Origin: Ascidiaceihabitans donghaensis
Lineage (GTDB): Bacteria > Pseudomonadota > Alphaproteobacteria > Rhodobacterales > Rhodobacteraceae
Reading direction: 5' to 3'
Length of the DNA stretch: 64,000 nt
NCBI RefSeq assembly: GCF_900302465.1
Contig: NZ_OMOR01000001.1
Location: 2,760,729-2,824,728, forward strand
Below are positions 25,494 through 34,397 of this stretch, one piece after another. Each line of letters opens with the position of its first letter. Positions within the stretch are counted from its first letter, which is position 1. Below the pieces are notes generated by a model. It was not told where the DNA came from and did not search any database. It saw only the letters and a program-made list of their open reading frames with translations. Made by a program: the position numbers and the translations under genes.

Positions 25494-26102
25494 ATGAAAA
25501 AACTAACCAAATATATTGCAGGTGCCAAAGCCGCAGCGCTGGTGTCACTTGGCATGATGGCTGCGCCGCAATCTGCTTCTGCACAGGAATTTTACGTCGG
25601 CCAACTGGTGCCGGTAGGGTTCAACTTCTGCCAGCGCACAACTGCTGCTGCAAACGGCCAACTGCTGGCGATTTCCAGCAACACTGCACTGTTTTCACTA
25701 TATGGCACCATTTACGGTGGTGACGGCCGGACAACTTTTGCATTGCCGGACCTGCGCGGACGTATCCCAATGCATTACGGCAATGGACCAGGTCTGTCAC
25801 CGCGCACCATTGGGCAACGCGGCGGAACAGAGACTGTTGTGCTGAATGCAACCAACCTGCCGTCACACAACCACAATATCCTGTCTGTCAATCAGACCGG
25901 TGACAAAGGCGGTCCAGTGACCGATTTATTGGCCAAATCAAGTGATGGCGCAAAAATCTATCACGATGGCCCCCCGGATTCGACAATGGATCCGCGCATG
26001 GTTCAAAACACAGGCTCAAATCAGGCATTCAATGTCTCGAACCCCTATCTTGCCATCAACTGGTGTGTAGCGTTGCAGGGGCTTTTCCCCTCCCGCTCTT
26101 AA
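25494..26102 (+). CDS. secreted phage tail-collar domain protein, copy 2
   Basis: This 202-aa paralogue is tandem to copy 1, 72 bp downstream and with roughly two-thirds identical residues in the mature part. A signal peptide (about 1-31, ending ASAQ) is followed by the collar domain with NGQLLAISSNTALFSLYG and FALPDLRGRIPMHYG, then PSHNHN, GDKGGPVTDLLAKSS and the C-terminal NWC/LFPSRS. The start at 25494 is preferred over 25473 because AAAGGAC lies about 10 nt upstream and the signal peptide begins there. A strong terminator follows, so the pair forms a small unit. The duplication is recent enough to keep strong identity. Confidence 0.85.
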   Translation: MKKLTKYIAGAKAAALVSLGMMAAPQSASAQEFYVGQLVPVGFNFCQRTTAAANGQLLAISSNTALFSLYGTIYGGDGRTTFALPDLRGRIPMHYGNGPGLSPRTIGQRGGTETVVLNATNLPSHNHNILSVNQTGDKGGPVTDLLAKSSDGAKIYHDGPPDSTMDPRMVQNTGSNQAFNVSNPYLAINWCVALQGLFPSRS

Positions 26103-26123
26103 TCGCCGTCGGCATTCAATGCG

Positions 26124-26153
26124 AAAGGAGCCCTGATCGGGGCTCCTTTTTTT
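26124..26153. terminator. bidirectional rho-independent terminator
   Basis: AAAGGAGCCC and GGGCTCCTTT form a 10-bp perfect stem with a 6-nt loop, followed by a T-run on the plus strand. On the minus strand the stem also ends in TTT, 27 bp after the stop of methylmalonyl-CoA mutase, so both convergent units may use it. Confidence 0.9.
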
Positions 26154-26179
26154 GATCTAACAGTCGTGTTAAGCGCAAT

Positions 26180-28309
26180 TTAGGTGCGCATGTCGCGAAT
26201 AATATCCAGAATTTCCGAAGCGGCTTTCGGGATGTTTGTACCAGGTCCAAAGATTGCTTTGACTCCATTGTCGTACAGGTACTGGTAGTCTTGCTGCGGA
26301 ATGACGCCGCCACAAATGACGATAATATCGTCCGCACCTGCGTCTTTGAGGGCCTGCACCAGTTGCGGCGCCAATGTCTTGTGACCTGCCGCTTGTGAAC
26401 TGATGCCAATCACATGGACATCGTTGTCCACCGCATCTTGTGCAGCTTCAGCAGGCGTTTGGAACAACGGACCAACGTCCACATCAAACCCAATGTCCGC
26501 AAAGGCGGTCGCGATCACTTTTGCACCACGGTCGTGACCATCTTGTCCCATCTTAACAACCAACATACGCGGGCGACGTCCTTCGACTTCGGCAAAATCT
26601 TCTACAGATTTCTGGATCGCGGCAAAACCTTCATCCCCTTCATAAGCGGCACCATAGACACCTGCCAAAGTCTTCACTTCTGCACGGTGGCGTCCGAACA
26701 CTTTTTCCATCGCCATGCTGATTTCTCCTACAGTGGCACGTGCGCGTGCAGCCTCAACTGCGCCTTCCAACAAATTCCCTCCCTCTTCGGAACGGCGTGT
26801 CAATTCAGCCAGTGCAGCTGTGCAAGCGGCGTCATCGCGCGTTTGGCGGATGGTGTTCAGACGTGCAATCTGGCTGTCGCGAACAGCCGCATTGTCGATG
26901 TCGAGAATGTCGATCGGGTCTTCTTTATCCAGTCGGTATTTGTTCACACCAACAATAACCTCGGACCCCCGATCGATATTGGCCTGACGCGTGGCCGCGG
27001 CTTCTTCGATGCGCAGTTTTGGCATGCCCGATGCCACAGCTTTGGTCATGCCCCCCAGATCTTCGACCTCCTGGATCAGCTTCCATGCTTCTTCGGCCAG
27101 ATCATGTGTCAGCTTTTCAACGTAGTAAGAGCCAGCAAGCGGGTCGACCACGTTGGTCACGCCCGTTTCCTCTTGCAAGATCAACTGGGTGTTTCGGGCG
27201 ATACGTGCCGAAAAATCTGTTGGCAAAGCAATGGCTTCGTCCAACGCGTTGGTGTGCAGTGATTGCGTTCCTCCAAGTGCCGCAGCCATCGCTTCATAGG
27301 CCGTGCGAACCACATTGTTGTAGGGGTCTTGTTCTTGCAACGACACACCGGACGTCTGGCAGTGGGTGCGCAGCATGGACGATTTTGCATTCTTGGGCTC
27401 GAATTCAGACATGATGCGGTGCCACAGCAGACGCGCCGCACGCAGTTTTGCGGCTTCCATGAAAAAATTCATGCCGATGGCAAAGAAAAAGCTAAGCCGT
27501 GGCGCAAACCGGTCCACATCCATGCCTGCCGCAATCGCAGTACGCACATATTCGCGGCCATCCGCCAAGGTAAAGGCCAATTCCTGCACAAGGTTCGCGC
27601 CGGCCTCTTGCATATGGTAGCCCGAAATCGAGATCGAATTGAACTTGGGCATGTGATCGGATGTGTATTCGATAATATCACCGATAATCCGCATCGAAGG
27701 CTCAGGTGGGTAGATATAGGTGTTGCGGACCATGAATTCTTTCAGAATGTCGTTCTGAATGGTCCCCGCCAGAACCGATTTGTCATGCCCCTGCTCTTCT
27801 CCAGCGACGATGAAGGACGCAAGAATAGGGATCACGGCCCCATTCATGGTCATGGACACCGACACTTTATCGAGCGGGATACCGTCAAACAGGATTTTCA
27901 TATCCTCGACGCTGTCAATCGCAACGCCCGCTTTGCCGACATCGCCAACGACCCGTTCATGGTCGCTGTCATACCCACGGTGCGTTGCAAGATCGAAGGC
28001 CACGGATACACCTTGTTGCCCTGCCGCCAAACCGCGACGATAAAAGGCGTTGGATTCTTCAGCGGTCGAAAACCCGGCATATTGACGGATCGTCCATGGA
28101 CGACCGGCATACATGGTTGCTTTGACACCGCGCGTGAATGGCGCTTGCCCCGGAATGGTGCCCAGATGGGCCACGTCCTTAAGGTCGTCTTCCGTGTAGA
28201 TCGGCTGCACTTCAATGCCTTCAAGCGTTTTCCACGTCAGGTCGTCCAATGGCCGCCCACGTAGTTCGCCCTCAGCCAGATTGCGCCAAGTTTCTTTCTT
28301 GTTGGTCAT
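26180..28309 (-). CDS. scpA: methylmalonyl-CoA mutase (B12-dependent)
   Basis: This 709-aa protein interconverts (R)-methylmalonyl-CoA and succinyl-CoA, the last step of propionyl-CoA assimilation. The substrate barrel has [24 protein letters not shown] (residues 57-80) and [12 protein letters not shown]. The C-terminal B12-binding domain has DGHDRG at 590-595, with His592 as the cobalt ligand. Both domains are in one chain. AGAGGA precedes the ATG. It is downstream of, and overlaps by 38 bp, the sulfotransferase-like gene; pccA and pccB are further upstream on the same strand. Confidence 0.96.
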   Translation of the reverse strand: MTNKKETWRNLAEGELRGRPLDDLTWKTLEGIEVQPIYTEDDLKDVAHLGTIPGQAPFTRGVKATMYAGRPWTIRQYAGFSTAEESNAFYRRGLAAGQQGVSVAFDLATHRGYDSDHERVVGDVGKAGVAIDSVEDMKILFDGIPLDKVSVSMTMNGAVIPILASFIVAGEEQGHDKSVLAGTIQNDILKEFMVRNTYIYPPEPSMRIIGDIIEYTSDHMPKFNSISISGYHMQEAGANLVQELAFTLADGREYVRTAIAAGMDVDRFAPRLSFFFAIGMNFFMEAAKLRAARLLWHRIMSEFEPKNAKSSMLRTHCQTSGVSLQEQDPYNNVVRTAYEAMAAALGGTQSLHTNALDEAIALPTDFSARIARNTQLILQEETGVTNVVDPLAGSYYVEKLTHDLAEEAWKLIQEVEDLGGMTKAVASGMPKLRIEEAAATRQANIDRGSEVIVGVNKYRLDKEDPIDILDIDNAAVRDSQIARLNTIRQTRDDAACTAALAELTRRSEEGGNLLEGAVEAARARATVGEISMAMEKVFGRHRAEVKTLAGVYGAAYEGDEGFAAIQKSVEDFAEVEGRRPRMLVVKMGQDGHDRGAKVIATAFADIGFDVDVGPLFQTPAEAAQDAVDNDVHVIGISSQAAGHKTLAPQLVQALKDAGADDIIVICGGVIPQQDYQYLYDNGVKAIFGPGTNIPKAASEILDIIRDMRT

Positions 28310-29216
28310 GTCTGTCGTGTCCTCTTGTCTGTGAGCCAGCAGACGGGATTGGTCCCGCTCTTTTCCGGCCCGGATCCTCTGTCAGGGTTGCTGTTCCATC
28401 TGCTCCGGCCATAAGCCAATGCAAATCGTCAGCGTAAGCTTCGCGCAACGCCGCGCGTTGATCATCATCGAACGGTTGCCAGCGTTCGGTGTCGTTCTGC
28501 GGGAAATGGGGAACAATGCCGCGTTCAAGCAACGTGTCGCGCAAATTGGCGACTGTTGGGGCACGGTTCAACCACTCATGCGCTGTATCGCGTGGCGCAT
28601 CAATGCCAGTGCTTGCACGAAACATTGCATCCGGACGCCCAGCAAATTCTTCAAACGGCAGGACCCAAATGGCCGCGTCCGGCACGGCACAAGACAAGTC
28701 CACAATGACATCCCGCCATGTCCGTGTACTTTCGGAAATGGCTTGTAACGCACGCTCCGTGGGCAATGCGTGGCCACGGCACACACCGTAAGACGCGGCA
28801 GAGGCCCAATAGTGATCATGTGACCGCACATTCAGGACGATTTCGTTGATGCGCCCGTCAAATGCATGCGCAAACCGCGCCATGCGGTCCCCGATGGCCG
28901 GGTAAAGCATATGTTGGCGTAAGTTGTCGCGCACAGAGCCGATCAGATTTTCATCACTGACCACCAAGGTCTGGATGCCACTTCTGGCAGAGCGTTCAAG
29001 TTGCAATTGGACGCGCCCTTTGGCCCGCCGTTGCAAATCACGACCAGATGCGACGCCCGGCACAGGCAAAACACCGGCAAACAGTCCCTTGCGGGTGCGC
29101 CGTGGCCCCCAGAAGCCGACACCTTTGTTCCGAAACCCTTGCGCGTTGCGCCGTAAGTAACTTTGGAAAGTGGTGCTGCCTGTGCGGTGCACACCAAGGT
29201 GAAGGGTTACGTCCAT
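28272..29216 (-). CDS. sulfotransferase-like P-loop protein
   Basis: This 314-aa protein starts [24 protein letters not shown], which matches the 5'-phosphosulfate-binding loop of sulfotransferases (HxGxHxTGSTTxQ). A 3'-phosphate-site-like [14 protein letters not shown] follows near residue 125. It therefore looks like a member of the P-loop sulfotransferase fold; activity and acceptor are not known. The start at 29216 puts this loop near the N-terminus; an in-frame start at 29285 would add a basic non-conserved tail. The 3' end overlaps the mutase gene by 38 bp, so the two are tightly linked between pccA and the mutase. Confidence 0.68.
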   Translation of the reverse strand: MDVTLHLGVHRTGSTTFQSYLRRNAQGFRNKGVGFWGPRRTRKGLFAGVLPVPGVASGRDLQRRAKGRVQLQLERSARSGIQTLVVSDENLIGSVRDNLRQHMLYPAIGDRMARFAHAFDGRINEIVLNVRSHDHYWASAASYGVCRGHALPTERALQAISESTRTWRDVIVDLSCAVPDAAIWVLPFEEFAGRPDAMFRASTGIDAPRDTAHEWLNRAPTVANLRDTLLERGIVPHFPQNDTERWQPFDDDQRAALREAYADDLHWLMAGADGTATLTEDPGRKRAGPIPSAGSQTRGHDRHDQQERNLAQSG

Positions 29217-29378
29217 TGTGCGGCCTGCTCGTTGCTGCGCCGCCCCGTACGGCCATTTACCGGGAATTGCCCCGTTCATGCCCACATATCCATTGAGATC
29301 GATTTAACGTTAAAATATCTACCCAAACCCATCGCATTCTTGGAAAAACGGCCTATCTTAGCGTCAACAGGAGCGCAT

Positions 29379-29837
29379 ATGAAACCACTACTTCCCCTTG
29401 TTTTAACAGGCTTATTCGCATTTCCGCTCTTTGCGGAAGACACCGCAGACACGCAAAATTCGGACGTGTTTGACAGCGTAGAAACAAAAGACTTGTCACA
29501 ATTTGTCTGGAAAAAGCGGCCCGTCGTGGTCTTTGCGGACAACGAAGCAGACCCGCGCTTTATCGAACAGCTCGAGTTGTTGCGTGAAGGCGAAGCCGAT
29601 TTGGCCGACCGCGATGTGGTTGTGTTGCTGGACACAGACCCTGACGCCAAGTCCGATCTTAGACTGAAATTGCGCCCACGCGGCTTCATGCTTGCGATCA
29701 TCGGGAAAGATGGTGGCATAAAGCTGCGCAAGCCATTCCCGTGGGACGTTCGTGAAATCACCCGCAGCATCGACAAAATGCCAATGCGCAAACGCGAAGT
29801 CCGCGAGCAAAAAGAGGCCGCAGCCACAGACGGATGA
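29379..29837 (+). CDS. DUF4174 domain-containing secreted protein
   Basis: This 152-aa protein has a signal peptide (residues 1-19) followed by a DUF4174-type thioredoxin-like small domain: DLSQFVWKKRPVVVFADNEADPRF, RDVVVLLDTDP and a GFMLAIIGKDGGIKLRKPFPWDVREI end. No Cys pair is present, so it is not a disulfide oxidoreductase. AGGAG lies 5 nt before the ATG at 29379. It is on the strand opposite to the propionyl-CoA genes, between pccA and the sulfotransferase-like gene, so it has its own promoter. Function unknown. Confidence 0.8.
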   Translation: MKPLLPLVLTGLFAFPLFAEDTADTQNSDVFDSVETKDLSQFVWKKRPVVVFADNEADPRFIEQLELLREGEADLADRDVVVLLDTDPDAKSDLRLKLRPRGFMLAIIGKDGGIKLRKPFPWDVREITRSIDKMPMRKREVREQKEAAATDG

Positions 29838-29869
29838 ACCGCCTTTATGGGTTGCGGCCTATTCATGGG

Positions 29870-31915
29870 TTATTCGAACTCCATGATCACATCATCAACC
29901 GACAGGCTGTCGCCCGCCCCAGCGTTGATCTTTGTAACCACGCCCTTCTTTTCGGCGCGTAGAATGTTTTCCATCTTCATGGCTTCGATCGTACACAGCG
30001 CTTGGCCTTCTTGCACTTCGTCACCTTCAGCGACATCCAGTTTCACAATCAATCCGGGCATCGGGCACAGCAACATCTTGGATGTGTCCGGAGGCAATTT
30101 TTCGGGCATTTTACGCGCCAATTCCGCCTGAAGCGGTGTGCGAATATGGACCTTAAGGTCAGCACCACGCGCACGAATGCGGAACCCGCCGCTGACCTTG
30201 CCGACTTTCAACACCAATGCAGTGCCATCCACAGTCATTTCTGCGATTTGGTCGCCAGGCGTCCATGCCCCCGACACACGCATCGCCGTGCCATCGTCGA
30301 AGGTGATGGTTGACCCGTCATGGTCCGCGTTGATCGCCACGTCAAAGGACTGCCCCTGCACCGCAACATTCCAGTCAGAACCGACTTTGCGTTCGTGGTT
30401 ATCCATGCGCCCGGACACACGGGCGCGGCGAATTTCTGCAACGCGGTGCATGGCGGCTGTGGCGGCCCCGATCCGGCGGACGTCGGTGTCGGACAAGGTG
30501 ACGCCTTCGAAGCCATCAGGGTATTGTTCTTCGATGAAGGCTGTTGTCATTGTGCCGTCGATGAAAATCTGGTGATCCATCACAGCCGACAAAAACGGCA
30601 AGTTGTGTCCGATGCCTTCAACCTCGAAGCTGTCAAGCGCCACACGCATCGCTTCAATCGCCTGATCACGGGTTGGTGCCCATGTGCAAAGTTTGGCGAT
30701 CATCGGGTCGTAATACATGCTGATCTCGCCGCCTTCATAGACGCCGGTATCATTGCGCACAGCAACCGTGGCAGAGGGGGCATCGCCTTGCCATTTGTCG
30801 TTGTCCAGAAGTGGCCCTGCCGCTTGCTCCATCGGGGGGCGGTAGCGTGTCAGACGTCCGATGGACGGCAAAAACCCGCGATAAGGGTCTTCTGCGTACA
30901 GGCGGTTTTCGATGGCCCAGCCCGTCAGCGTCACATCGTCTTGGGTGATGGTCAACGCCTCACCATTGGCGACGCGGATCATCTGTTCGACCAAATCAAC
31001 ACCAGTGATCAGTTCGGTGACAGGGTGTTCAACCTGCAAACGCGTGTTCATCTCGAGGAAATAGAAATTCTTGTCGCCGTCCACGATGAATTCAACCGTA
31101 CCTGCGCTGGCATAATCCACAGCCTGCGCCAAAGCGACAGCCTGTTCACCCATGGCTTTGCGGGTCGCTTCATCAAGGAATGGCGATGGGGCCTCTTCGA
31201 CCACCTTTTGGTTGCGGCGCTGGATCGAACATTCGCGTTCTCCCAGATAGATGCCGTTGCCATGGCTGTCACACAGCACCTGAATTTCGATGTGACGGGG
31301 CTGCGTGACAAACTTCTCAATGAAAATCCGATCATCGCCAAAGCTGTTGGCCGCTTCGTTTTTGGAGGATTGAAAGCCTTCGCGGGCCTCGTCGTCGTTC
31401 CACGCGATGCGCATGCCTTTGCCACCGCCGCCGGCCGACGCTTTGATCATGACCGGATAGCCAACCTGATTGGAAATTTTAACCGCGTCCTCGGCGTCCT
31501 CGATCAGCCCCATGTAGCCCGGAACAGTGGACACGCCCGCATCTTGAGCGATCTTTTTGGACGTGATCTTGTCGCCCATCTTTTCAATTGCGCCAACGGG
31601 CGGGCCAACAAACGCTACGCCAGCGGCGTCCAGCGCTTCGGCGAATTTCGAGTTTTCGGACAAGAAACCATAGCCCGGATGCACAGCCTGCGCGCCCGAT
31701 GCCTTGATCGCTTCCATCACCTTGTCGATGACAATGTAGGACTGGTTGGCAGGCGGCGGGCCGATGTGGATGGCTTCGTCCGCCATTTGCACATGCAGGG
31801 CCTGCCGGTCGGCGTCGGAATAAATGGCGACCGTGGAAATACCCATTTTTCGGGCTGTCTTGATAACGCGGCAGGCAATTTCGCCACGGTTGGCGATCAG
31901 GATCTTGTTGAACAT
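29870..31915 (-). CDS. pccA: propionyl-CoA carboxylase alpha (biotin) subunit
   Basis: This 681-aa protein combines a biotin carboxylase (MFNKILIANRGEIACRVIKTARKMG at the start; ATP-grasp with GGGGKGMRIAW; ERECSIQRRNQK) and a C-terminal biotin carrier domain with EAMKMEN, where Lys647 carries biotin. With PccB it carboxylates propionyl-CoA to (S)-methylmalonyl-CoA. The neighbouring mutase and pccB favour propionyl-CoA over acetyl-CoA or methylcrotonyl-CoA as substrate. AAGGGAC precedes the ATG. It follows two small lipoprotein genes on the same strand. Confidence 0.94.
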   Translation of the reverse strand: MFNKILIANRGEIACRVIKTARKMGISTVAIYSDADRQALHVQMADEAIHIGPPPANQSYIVIDKVMEAIKASGAQAVHPGYGFLSENSKFAEALDAAGVAFVGPPVGAIEKMGDKITSKKIAQDAGVSTVPGYMGLIEDAEDAVKISNQVGYPVMIKASAGGGGKGMRIAWNDDEAREGFQSSKNEAANSFGDDRIFIEKFVTQPRHIEIQVLCDSHGNGIYLGERECSIQRRNQKVVEEAPSPFLDEATRKAMGEQAVALAQAVDYASAGTVEFIVDGDKNFYFLEMNTRLQVEHPVTELITGVDLVEQMIRVANGEALTITQDDVTLTGWAIENRLYAEDPYRGFLPSIGRLTRYRPPMEQAAGPLLDNDKWQGDAPSATVAVRNDTGVYEGGEISMYYDPMIAKLCTWAPTRDQAIEAMRVALDSFEVEGIGHNLPFLSAVMDHQIFIDGTMTTAFIEEQYPDGFEGVTLSDTDVRRIGAATAAMHRVAEIRRARVSGRMDNHERKVGSDWNVAVQGQSFDVAINADHDGSTITFDDGTAMRVSGAWTPGDQIAEMTVDGTALVLKVGKVSGGFRIRARGADLKVHIRTPLQAELARKMPEKLPPDTSKMLLCPMPGLIVKLDVAEGDEVQEGQALCTIEAMKMENILRAEKKGVVTKINAGAGDSLSVDDVIMEFE

Positions 31916-31946
31916 GTGCTGTCCCTTTTGATGTGAAAGGTTGAAC

Positions 31947-31983
31947 GCAAGCGACCGCCCTGCATCGGCAGGGCGGGTCTTGC
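31947..31983. repeat. strong hairpin between lipoprotein gene and pccA
   Basis: CGCCCTGC-ATCG-GCAGGGCG is a perfect 8-bp core extended outward by GACC/GGGTC and GCAAG/CTTGC with one bulge on each side. It lies just upstream of pccA (start at 31915). There is no T-run on the minus strand. It could stabilise the 3' end of the small-lipoprotein message or act as a processing or attenuator element for pccA. Confidence 0.55.
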
Positions 31984-32018
31984 AGTGTTATATTGGCACG
32001 GCACGAGGCCGCACGGCT

Positions 32019-32141
32019 TTAGTTGCTTGTTAGCGGCCCCAACAGGGATATGTCCCCGCGGCTGGATGCGTCTTGGGGCTGGGTACAACCGGCTGCACAC
32101 AATAGTGCTGCAACCGCAAAAATGCTGGTTACTCGTTTCAT
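32019..32141 (-). CDS. 40-aa small lipoprotein
   Basis: A 40-residue frame begins MKRVTSIFAVAALLCAAGC, a complete lipoprotein signal with lipobox CAAGC, so the lipidated Cys is residue 19. It leaves a 22-residue mature peptide of mainly polar residues. GAGG precedes the ATG by about 7-8 nt. It lies between the 67-aa lipoprotein gene and pccA. Short lipoproteins like this (entericidin/LPS-lipid type) are common in the group. Function unknown. Confidence 0.7.
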   Translation of the reverse strand: MKRVTSIFAVAALLCAAGCTQPQDASSRGDISLLGPLTSN

Positions 32142-32281
32142 AATATCTGCCTCGCTCAAGGGCTATTAATTTTGCCCATTGAGACCAGTATACACGAGAA
32201 TCTGCCTGAAATGTGGCAAAGACACCTGACGCTAAAGAGAGTGATTTTTTCGCATCACTCTGCTTACAGCGCCAATAACGA

Positions 32282-32485
32282 TTAGCATTTGCCGGGGTTG
32301 AGTTCGCAGTACACGATGTTGCCTGCAGCCCCAACGACGGCACCTGTGGCAACACTTCCGCTTGTGACGACGGCTGCGCCAGCGCCGATTGCACCACCCG
32401 CAAGCGCTTGTTCACTGATCGTGTCGCCACACGCGCCAAGCGCCAAGGCTGTTGCGCCCGCGATAATCCATTTTTGTACTGCCAT
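32282..32485 (-). CDS. 67-aa lipoprotein with glycine-zipper-like helix
   Basis: This 67-aa protein starts MAVQKWIIAGATALALGAC, with the lipidated Cys at residue 19. The mature part carries a Gly/Ala-rich stretch (ALAGGAIGAGAAVVTSGSVATGAVVGAAGN) that fits a glycine-zipper membrane-associated hairpin, as in small osmotically inducible outer-membrane lipoproteins. Two Cys close to the C-terminus (YCELNPGKC) could pair. AAAAAGGA precedes the ATG. A terminator lies about 125 bp upstream (32611-32651). Function unknown. Confidence 0.78.
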   Translation of the reverse strand: MAVQKWIIAGATALALGACGDTISEQALAGGAIGAGAAVVTSGSVATGAVVGAAGNIVYCELNPGKC

Positions 32486-32825
32486 TGCCGTGATCCTTTT
32501 TCTGTACGGTCTATAACGACCTTCAAATCACAAACTATGTTGGACGCAACATGGTTCCAATGCACAGGGCGCCATTGGGCAGCATTTCGCCAACCGGCTG
32601 ATTTAGAACGCAAAAAAATAGGCGACACGGTGCGAAACGCATCGTGCCGCCCATTAGGGGAAGGGGTACGGAAATGGTACACGACACGCACATGTGTTTG
32701 GGGATGGCGTGCCGATAGGATCACATTGCGCGTAGATTTTGCATCTGCCAAGCCGTTATTCTCGCAATGCGGGAAGTCGGCCAAGCTCCGCCGTTTTTGA
32801 GAATACGTGCGCAACATCATGCCGA
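32486..32825. other. 340-bp gap with one terminator
   Basis: No gene is seen on either strand. The only clear element is the minus-strand terminator at 32611-32651. Smaller signals are ATGTT-N6-AACAT at 32537-32552 and ATTCTC/GAGAAT at 32758-32804. The part nearest 32486 should hold the promoter of the 67-aa lipoprotein gene. Confidence 0.55.
32611..32651 (-). terminator. rho-independent terminator
   Basis: On the minus strand a 14-bp stem (GGCGGCACGATGCG / CGCACCGTGTCGCC, two G-U pairs) with a TTT loop is followed by TATTTTTTTG. It lies 175 bp beyond the stop of the 115-aa gene (32826-33173) and upstream of the 67-aa lipoprotein gene. Confidence 0.88.
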
Positions 32826-33173
32826 TCAGCCCTCGAACGCTTCGGGAAAGGCCGCTTGTGCTGCACTTTCGTCGATCACCAGCAAAGCTTCGTAGTCTTC
32901 CGGATCGAAGGGATCGGTGGCTGGCAGGACTTCGCGACCAAACAACCAAGACAGCCGCCCGGCATCCAGATTGCCCCGTTCAAAGGGGTGTGGTCCAAAA
33001 TGTTCCCACAGTGCCTTCATGAATCCCGCGTCAGCGCGGCGGTCCGCCGGCTTGCGGTCACGTTTGCGTTCGCGGCGTGTGATTGCTGTCACCCCTTTGG
33101 GGTTTGCACGACGAATGATGAACTGGAAATCTGTGCCCGTCAGTCGGCCGGGAAAGCCGCGATGCTTCATCAT
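32826..33173 (-). CDS. conserved hypothetical protein, 115 aa
   Basis: No family is recognised. The protein starts MMKHRGFPGRLTGTDFQFIIRRANPKGVTAITRRERKRDRK, is strongly basic in residues 25-48, then turns acidic (PFDPEDYEALLVIDESAAQ). A charge split like this is typical of small soluble DNA- or RNA-binding or adaptor proteins, but nothing specific can be read. It follows the 48-aa lipoprotein gene by 81 bp on the same strand and ends before a terminator. It lies inside the propionyl-CoA gene region without an obvious link. Confidence 0.55.
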   Translation of the reverse strand: MMKHRGFPGRLTGTDFQFIIRRANPKGVTAITRRERKRDRKPADRRADAGFMKALWEHFGPHPFERGNLDAGRLSWLFGREVLPATDPFDPEDYEALLVIDESAAQAAFPEAFEG

Positions 33174-33254
33174 AATGCCACCTCCGCATCAAAGAGGGTT
33201 GGCACGAATGTCAGGGTCAGGGCAGCCGCGAACGCCTGCCCTGTAGCAGTACGA

Positions 33255-33401
33255 TTACTTGTACTTGCCTGTGTATGTCGGTTCCTGGCTGATCGGCTCT
33301 GGATCAACCACGACAAATTCTTCGGCCTGCTGCTCACGCGCACAGGCAGCAACAACGGCGATAAAACCGAAGGTTGCCAGCAATTTGATGCTCTTTGACA
33401 T
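33255..33401 (-). CDS. 48-aa small lipoprotein
   Basis: A 48-residue frame has a lipoprotein signal ending VVAAC (lipidated Cys at residue 20) and an acidic/Pro-rich mature tail ending TYTGKYK. AGGAG sits 6 nt before the ATG at 33401. The longer overlapping frame on the same strand (33170-33616) has no such signals. It is likely transcribed with the 115-aa gene downstream. Function unknown. Confidence 0.72.
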   Translation of the reverse strand: MSKSIKLLATFGFIAVVAACAREQQAEEFVVVDPEPISQEPTYTGKYK

Positions 33402-33615
33402 CTAAGTCTCCTGTCACTTTCAATAACTTGCAAAGACGCGAAATGCGCCCCCACTCCCTCTAACGAGGTCGGGCTCCGATTGGAATTCCCTTGGGGGATC
33501 ATAGGCGAAAAGGTGCGAAAAAGATATCCACAGCCACCCAATCGGCGGAGTTGTGTCTTCAAAGCCTCAAAAACCTGCCCACATAAGAAGTGAGCCGCAA
33601 TATGTTGTGTTTCCA

Positions 33616-34002
33616 TCAGAAAGCCTCCCAGATGCAGGCATCATTTTGGACCCGATATGCCTCAAAAAATTGCGTGGCCTCTTGATCCTGCACACCAAAT
33701 TCAGTTTCGCGGTCGCTCAGAGAAATCACAACAATGTGTGGGTCTATGGCATATTCGTTGGCGTAAGGCAGGGCTGCAGAGGCACACAAATGTGCCATAT
33801 CTACGCTTGCTGTGTCGTAATCCACATCGCCCCCGTCCCGCGCAATGGCCGGGGCCACATAGCGCATCCGCAGCCATGTCTGACCTTCCACCTTATCAAT
33901 CAACGCATCAAAAAGCGTCACAGATTGGCCAGAAGGCACGTCTTGCGCAAAAGCCACAGATCCTGCCAAACCCACCACCAAAGTTGCAATGCGCAGCATC
34001 AT
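33616..34002 (-). CDS. secreted hypothetical protein (DUF6497-like)
   Basis: This 128-aa protein has a signal peptide (residues 1-19) and a mature domain with VPSGQSVTLFDALIDKVEG, LRMRYVAPAIARDGGDVDYDTASVDMAHLC, and a C-terminal FGVQDQEATQFFEAYRVQNDACIWEAF. Two Cys (in HLCASAALP and CIWEAF) could form a disulfide. The pattern is recalled as DUF6497 of the Rhodobacteraceae; the family name is less certain than the pattern. It overlaps the cupin gene by 4 bp (ATGA-type), so it is in one operon with it and the 112-aa gene below pccB. Confidence 0.7.
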   Translation of the reverse strand: MMLRIATLVVGLAGSVAFAQDVPSGQSVTLFDALIDKVEGQTWLRMRYVAPAIARDGGDVDYDTASVDMAHLCASAALPYANEYAIDPHIVVISLSDRETEFGVQDQEATQFFEAYRVQNDACIWEAF

Positions 34003-34397
34003 GGCGCTGTCTCGTCTTTGGTGGCGAAGTCGGCAGGTGCGATAATTTCGATCAGTTCCAGATCATCGGAATGACGCACTTCGCGGTGCTTGATGCCGGG
34101 GGGCTGCAACACACAAGACCCTTCGCGCAACACGTGTTCACCAGTGCCCTCGTATTCAAACACCACCCAGCCTTTGGTGACATAGACCATCTGGAAATCA
34201 AGGTCATGACTGTGCCATGTCGCAGGGCTTTCCATGCCCGGCACTGCGCGAATGACATGCGCACCAAAAGCGCCTTTGGTCGCACCGCTGATACCTAGAT
34301 CACGATACTCAAAGAAAGGCCGCAACCCTTTGCCTTCAAACTTGCCATCGTCGGCGTGTGAGATTGAGAAGGCTTGGTTTTTCCAAAGCTGTGTCAT
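33999..34397 (-). CDS. cupin domain-containing protein
   Basis: This 132-aa single-domain cupin (RmlC-like jelly roll) has motif 1 visible as ATWHSHDLDFQMVYVTKGWVVFEYEG (His/His/Asp pattern) and motif 2 as SCVLQPPGIKHREVRHSDDLELIEI, which supplies the third His. Cupins bind a divalent metal and have many roles; none can be read here. The start at 34397 has GGAGG 6 nt upstream; the frame is open further upstream into non-conserved residues. It overlaps the 112-aa gene by 4 bp and the DUF6497-like gene by 4 bp. Confidence 0.85.
   Translation of the reverse strand: MTQLWKNQAFSISHADDGKFEGKGLRPFFEYRDLGISGATKGAFGAHVIRAVPGMESPATWHSHDLDFQMVYVTKGWVVFEYEGTGEHVLREGSCVLQPPGIKHREVRHSDDLELIEIIAPADFATKDETAP

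Noticed and set aside
31897-32949. 350-codon minus-strand frame
   Set aside because: It crosses a strong terminator and two lipoprotein genes with better signals, and its peptide shows no domain.
33170-33616. 148-codon minus-strand frame
   Set aside because: It overlaps the 48-aa lipoprotein gene, which has a lipobox and AGGAG; the longer frame has neither.
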